In this document: piece after piece, positions 5,630 to 7,537 of the stretch
How the letters are laid out: each line of letters starts with the position of its first letter
Position numbering within the stretch: the first letter of the stretch is position 1
Source: Woeseiaceae bacterium
Lineage (GTDB): Bacteria > Pseudomonadota > Gammaproteobacteria > Steroidobacterales > Woeseiaceae
Assembly: GCA_013138675.1 (NCBI GenBank)
Contig: WTCH01000222.1
Location: 1-7,537, forward strand
Direction: 5' to 3'
Length of the DNA: 7,537 nt
Translations under genes and position numbers: made by a program
The notes under the pieces: generated by a model
What the model was told of the DNA's origin: nothing
Seen by the model: only the letters and a program-made list of their open reading frames with translations
The model's database searches: none

Positions 5630-6313
5630 TTGCGCACCGCTTCATATCTGCTGCTGGTACTCCTGACGCTGTTCCTTGTGGGCGGTGCTTACGGGCACAA
5701 TGTGTCGCTGGAAGATGCCAGGCTCATTGCAGGCAAGACCGGACCACAGGTGCTGCTGTACATGTGGCTGGGCGCGAAGCACATGGTCACGGGCTACGAC
5801 CATCTGTTGTTTCTCGTGGGTGTTATCTTCTACCTGCGCAACGTGCGCGCCATCGCAATTTTCGTCAGCCTGTTTGCGCTCGGGCACAGCATCACACTGA
5901 TCAGCGGCGTTCTGCTTGGACTCGACGTCAATCCATACCTTGTGGATGCAATTATCGGCCTCTCAGTCGCCTACAAGGGTTTCGATAACCTCGACGGTTT
6001 TCGGACGCTGTTCGGAGATAGCCCCGACGAACGTATGGCGGTGTTCGTTTTCGGCTTATTTCACGGCTTGGGCCTGGCAACCAAATTGCAGGACCTCGGG
6101 CTGGCCGAGGATGGTCTTCTGGCGAACCTCATTTCATTCAACGTCGGTGTCGAGCTTGGCCAGCTCGCGGCATTGATTGTGATCATATTCATCCTCAGGC
6201 TGATGCCACCCAAAACGGCGCACTCGAGGATTGGCACTGCTGTTAACATCGGACTGGTCATCGCTGGCTTTGCGTTGATGGCGTATCAACTGGCTCTCTA
6301 CCTGAATAGTTAG
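5630..6313 (+). CDS. HupE/UreJ family membrane protein
   Basis: This 227-residue inner-membrane protein belongs to the HupE/UreJ group (the HupE_UreJ_2-like branch). Characterised relatives are nickel or cobalt transporters, but most members of this branch have no proven substrate. Residues 1-22 form a signal peptide ending in AYG, giving a mature N-terminus beginning His23. Conserved blocks are GAKHMVTGYDHLLFL (48-62, with His51, Asp57 and His58), FALGHSITL (82-90, His86), SVAYKGFDN (112-120) and FGLFHGLGLA (141-150, His145). The membrane-facing His and Asp residues are candidates for metal binding. Six or seven transmembrane helices are visible. The start is TTG at 5630. It is the only one that keeps the signal peptide, since TAG at 5624-5626 closes the same frame and the next Met is residue 45. 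No clear ribosome binding site is seen, so translation may couple to the ABC remnant. A membrane-anchored partner gene follows. Confidence 0.85.
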   Translation: MRTASYLLLVLLTLFLVGGAYGHNVSLEDARLIAGKTGPQVLLYMWLGAKHMVTGYDHLLFLVGVIFYLRNVRAIAIFVSLFALGHSITLISGVLLGLDVNPYLVDAIIGLSVAYKGFDNLDGFRTLFGDSPDERMAVFVFGLFHGLGLATKLQDLGLAEDGLLANLISFNVGVELGQLAALIVIIFILRLMPPKTAHSRIGTAVNIGLVIAGFALMAYQLALYLNS

Positions 6314-6324
6314 GAAACACAGCA

Positions 6325-6912
6325 ATGGGAAAATCAACACTTGTACTGATCGCTATTGCAGCCCTCGGCCTGGGCACCTTGATCGGCGTTAGCCTGATTG
6401 ACGAGCCGGCAGCCGTTGAGGAACAGGTACCAGCAGCAGAGGTTGCAGTCGCATCAACCGGTGGCGCACCTGTGTTTCGATTCCTGGCTCCTGGCGACGT
6501 TAGCGCTGAGGAAGATGAGTTCGGCCAGCCGCTTCCGGCGGCCAACGGTGAAAATTTCGTAGGTCGGGAAGCAGCACCGAAATCCGAAACGGTGACGTTT
6601 ACAATCGGCCTGGATGAGTCCGTCGAATACAAAGCCCTGATGCAGCAAGGAGACATGATAGCGTTTCGCTGGAGCACAGACGGCGGCGATGTCTACTACG
6701 ATTTTCACGCGCACGAAGAGGCCTTCGGACCCGAGTTTTTCTCTCGCTACGACGAAGGCGAAGGTGCTTCGCGATCCGGATCAATTATGGCCGCTTATAC
6801 GGGGCAGCACGGCTGGTTCTGGCTCAATATTGCCGACGGACCAACGACGGTGACGCTGGAAGTCAGCGGATTCTATGATGAGATTGTCGAAATCGATTTG
6901 AGCGGCTATTAG
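6325..6912 (+). CDS. Membrane-anchored periplasmic protein, partner of HupE-like gene
   Basis: This 195-residue protein has one N-terminal transmembrane anchor (about residues 5-25), an acidic Ala/Pro-rich linker (about 26-75) and a C-terminal domain of about 110 residues that should lie in the periplasm. The domain carries a distinctive pattern: YKALMQQGDMIAFRW (102-116), VYYDFHAHEEA (123-133) with His128 and His130, and YTGQHGWFWLN (158-168) with His162. The aromatic-rich, beta-strand-like sequence ends in VTLEVSGFYDEIVEIDL. I recall very similar proteins called 'transmembrane anchor protein' in Proteobacteria, but I know no tested function. Clustered His, Asp and Glu residues would fit metal binding, which is inference. 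AGGA at 6312-6315 overlaps the hupE stop codon and lies nine bases before the ATG. The close spacing (11 bases) points to one operon. Its stop overlaps the convergent YceI gene stop by four bases. Confidence 0.78.
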   Translation: MGKSTLVLIAIAALGLGTLIGVSLIDEPAAVEEQVPAAEVAVASTGGAPVFRFLAPGDVSAEEDEFGQPLPAANGENFVGREAAPKSETVTFTIGLDESVEYKALMQQGDMIAFRWSTDGGDVYYDFHAHEEAFGPEFFSRYDEGEGASRSGSIMAAYTGQHGWFWLNIADGPTTVTLEVSGFYDEIVEIDLSGY

Positions 6913-6916
6913 TCGC
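6902..6916. other. Short inverted repeat spanning the overlapping stops of two convergent genes
   Basis: GCGGCTATTAGTCGC pairs with itself over seven positions with one G-T mismatch in RNA, and both stop codons (TAG on the plus strand, TAA on the minus strand) lie inside it. A small hairpin is possible on both transcripts, but the loop is minimal and no T-tract follows, so I do not call it a terminator. Coding constraint on both strands may be the only cause. Confidence 0.25.
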
Positions 6917-7537
6917 CAATCGTCGCCTCGACCCGAACCAGGACGGCAACCTCCCTGCCGACCCACTCCGTGTCTTCCCACTCGCCGGTGCCAACGCCCA
7001 GCTCAAGGCGATCGAGTTGTGCTCTGCCGTCCAGCACACGTTTATCGCCGCTACTCTCAACCGTGAACTGTAATTGGACCGGCGACGTAGCGCCCTTGAT
7101 GGTTAGCTGACCGTCTGCGACATATTGGCCTGCGCCAATGTCGGAGAAACGGCTGGCACGGAAGCTAGCCTCAGGATAATTCAACGCATCGAACCACTCG
7201 GGGTCGGCAATCGTCACATCGCGATCATTGTCCTGCGTATTCGCAGAGGATGTGTCGATAGTGACATCGAAGACGCCGGCGTCGATATCGCTCTTTGAGA
7301 ACTGCATACCCGCCGTCCAGTGTTGCCATACTCCCTCGAATTCGGCACCGGCCTGGTCGCCAACAAACCGTATATAACTGGTCGTGTAATCAATCTCCCA
7401 TACCGGAAGATAGGAAGCCGGCTCAGGCTTATAGGCAATAGTGTTTTCGACAGGCACTTCAGCAGGGGCCGATGTTGCTGGTTTTGTGCCGGCCGCACCG
7501 CCCAGCCAGGCGATGCCAAGTACCGCCACGATGACAA
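6909..7537 (-). CDS. YceI-domain protein with N-terminal membrane segment (start beyond window)
   Basis: The minus strand is open from the window edge to the TAA at 6911-6909, giving at least 208 residues. It begins with a hydrophobic stretch (VIVAVLGIAWLGGAAG) that could be a signal anchor or the last membrane helix of a larger protein, and a Pro/Ala-rich linker of about 25 residues follows. The rest is a YceI domain, which has a lipocalin-like barrel known to bind polyisoprenoids such as ubiquinone precursors. Family blocks are WEIDYTTSYIRF, WTAGMQFS, VTIDTSSANTQDNDRD, WFDALNYPEASFRAS, YVADGQLTIKGATSPVQLQF and LELGVGTGEW. A GTG start at 7529 would cut the membrane segment, and the codons before it are also hydrophobic, so the start lies upstream. 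Fusions of cytochrome b561 to YceI exist and this could be the end of one. Transcription converges on the HupE/anchor operon. Confidence 0.88.
   Translation of the reverse strand, partial: VIVAVLGIAWLGGAAGTKPATSAPAEVPVENTIAYKPEPASYLPVWEIDYTTSYIRFVGDQAGAEFEGVWQHWTAGMQFSKSDIDAGVFDVTIDTSSANTQDNDRDVTIADPEWFDALNYPEASFRASRFSDIGAGQYVADGQLTIKGATSPVQLQFTVESSGDKRVLDGRAQLDRLELGVGTGEWEDTEWVGREVAVLVRVEATIGD

Overview
The window looks like chromosomal DNA of a Gram-negative bacterium, most likely a gammaproteobacterium. GC content is moderately high, coding is dense, and the genes found together are typical of that group: a 123-residue DgkA, a YceI-domain protein, a HupE/UreJ-type membrane protein with a membrane-anchored partner, and a DUF3604 protein with a signal peptide. 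A marine or sediment lineage is possible, because sulfotransferases and DUF3604 are common there. That is inference. I saw no rRNA, tRNA, CRISPR, insertion sequence or integrase.

Layout. (1) Bases 1-552, minus strand: the N-terminal part of an exported DUF3604 protein that runs off the left edge. (2) A 173-base divergent region leads into a tightly packed plus-strand operon (726-4379): TauE/SafE permease, divergent Nramp-like transporter, sulfotransferase, GT-A glycosyltransferase. Each junction overlaps by 1 or 4 bases. (3) Converging on it with 4 bases between the stops is a minus-strand pair (4384-5340): dgkA, then a second, unrelated-looking sulfotransferase. (4) A short divergent region at 5341-5425 leads into a second plus-strand group (5426-6912). 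It starts with a 66-codon chimera that joins the beginning of a MacB/LolD-type ABC ATPase to the end of a MacB-type permease, which is a scar of an internal deletion. A HupE/UreJ-type protein and a single-pass anchored periplasmic protein follow. (5) At the right edge a minus-strand YceI-domain protein overlaps the stop of the anchor protein by 4 bases and runs off the window.

How the genes may work together. The operon at 726-4379 plus the convergent second sulfotransferase suggests a locus that sulfates and glycosylates a small molecule, lipid or surface glycan, with two membrane transporters attached. The TauE family commonly moves sulfur oxyanions or organosulfonates, so a link to sulfur supply or release is possible but unproven. 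HupE plus the anchor protein looks like a two-part envelope system, perhaps for metals, that was once downstream of a complete ABC exporter. The best candidates for something undescribed are the TauE/Nramp-like/sulfotransferase/glycosyltransferase cassette and the ABC deletion remnant.
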